Assembly: GCA_964385175.1 (NCBI GenBank)
Contig: CAYLNL010000014.1
Coordinates: 1-60,159 of the forward strand
Length of the DNA: 60,159 bases
Reading direction: 5' to 3'
Source: CAYLNL01 sp964385175
Lineage (GTDB): Bacteria > Bacteroidota > Bacteroidia > Flavobacteriales > Flavobacteriaceae
Within the stretch, counting starts at the first letter, position 1, and each line of letters begins with the position of its first letter. Below are positions 60,094 to 60,159 of the stretch, piece by piece. The position numbers and the translations under genes are program-made. A model generated the notes under the pieces. It did not search any database. It was not told the DNA's origin and saw only the letters and a program-made list of their open reading frames with translations.

Positions 60094-60159
60094 ATGAAAA
60101 AAAAATATACCCTCCTCTGCCTGCTGTTTTGTGGCGCCTACCTGTCCGTTGCCCAAACC
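60094..60159 (+). CDS. secreted protein, 5' fragment (3' end outside window)
   Basis: There are 22 codons starting MKKKYTLLCLLFCGAYLSVA, a typical Sec signal peptide with a hydrophobic core and a likely cleavage before QT. The family cannot be identified from this fragment. The promoter at 60013-60020 supports a genuine start. Confidence 0.7.
   Translation, partial: MKKKYTLLCLLFCGAYLSVAQT

Noticed and set aside
1..60159. tRNA, rRNA, insertion sequences, prophage genes or attachment sites
   Set aside because: No cloverleaf with TTCGA-type loop, rRNA signature, transposase or integrase was recognised in any gap. A covariance-model scan would be decisive.

Overview
The window looks like a chromosome segment from a member of the phylum Bacteroidota (Bacteroidetes), probably a gliding or environmental lineage. 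The evidence is a type IX secretion (T9SS) C-terminal sorting domain, a complete MoxR/DUF58/BatA-E aerotolerance operon, an IPExxxVDY-family gene between rnc and pyk, TonB receptor architecture, and recurrent TAnnTTTG promoter -7 boxes without Shine-Dalgarno sequences. No rRNA, tRNA, CRISPR array, transposase or replication origin was recognised. Annotation is by eye; family calls rest on motif recognition, not on a database search.

Region 1 (1-4769) is accessory. Two proteins share an almost identical DUF4157 (extracellular contractile injection system-associated) module with an HEAWH motif and then diverge completely, as polymorphic effectors do. Between them lies a MidA-like methyltransferase fused to TPRs. 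Region 2 (4798-11143) holds two paralogous secreted fibre-like proteins. They have 17-residue tandem repeats and C-terminal S74 (endosialidase-type) chaperone domains. They share a duplicated promoter/leader; the longer one carries a T9SS sorting domain, while the shorter one has lost it but leaves an in-frame relic downstream.

Region 3 (11245-20386) mixes housekeeping and small genes: a lipoprotein, smpB, a HerA-like ATPase, queE flanked by two perfect 30-bp palindromes, a Cys-rich double-glycine-leader peptide that resembles a RiPP precursor, a TerC protein, an XRE regulator, an M14 peptidase, an Lrp/AsnC regulator and a DinB protein. Region 4 (20453-31945) is metabolic: an overlapping speA-speB-deoxyhypusine-synthase-like polyamine operon, aroB, proline dehydrogenase, a LytTR regulator with a degenerate receiver, a DUF349 protein, a DadA-like oxidase and homogentisate dioxygenase.

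Region 5 (31970-42049) is the minus-strand MoxR - DUF58 - BatD-like - BatA - BatB - BatC - BatD - BatE operon. It is locally GC-rich, with intergenic gaps filled by short repeats. Region 6 (42210-60159) holds an aldo/keto reductase; a purN-rnhA-START-PfkB-PurF minus-strand run; the acpP-fabF-rnc-IPExxxVDY-pyk plus-strand operon; a short MscS channel, DUF998, an EEP nuclease/phosphatase, a second DinB protein, a TonB-type outer-membrane receptor, a CoA-binding protein, a sodium:solute symporter and the first 22 codons of a secreted protein.
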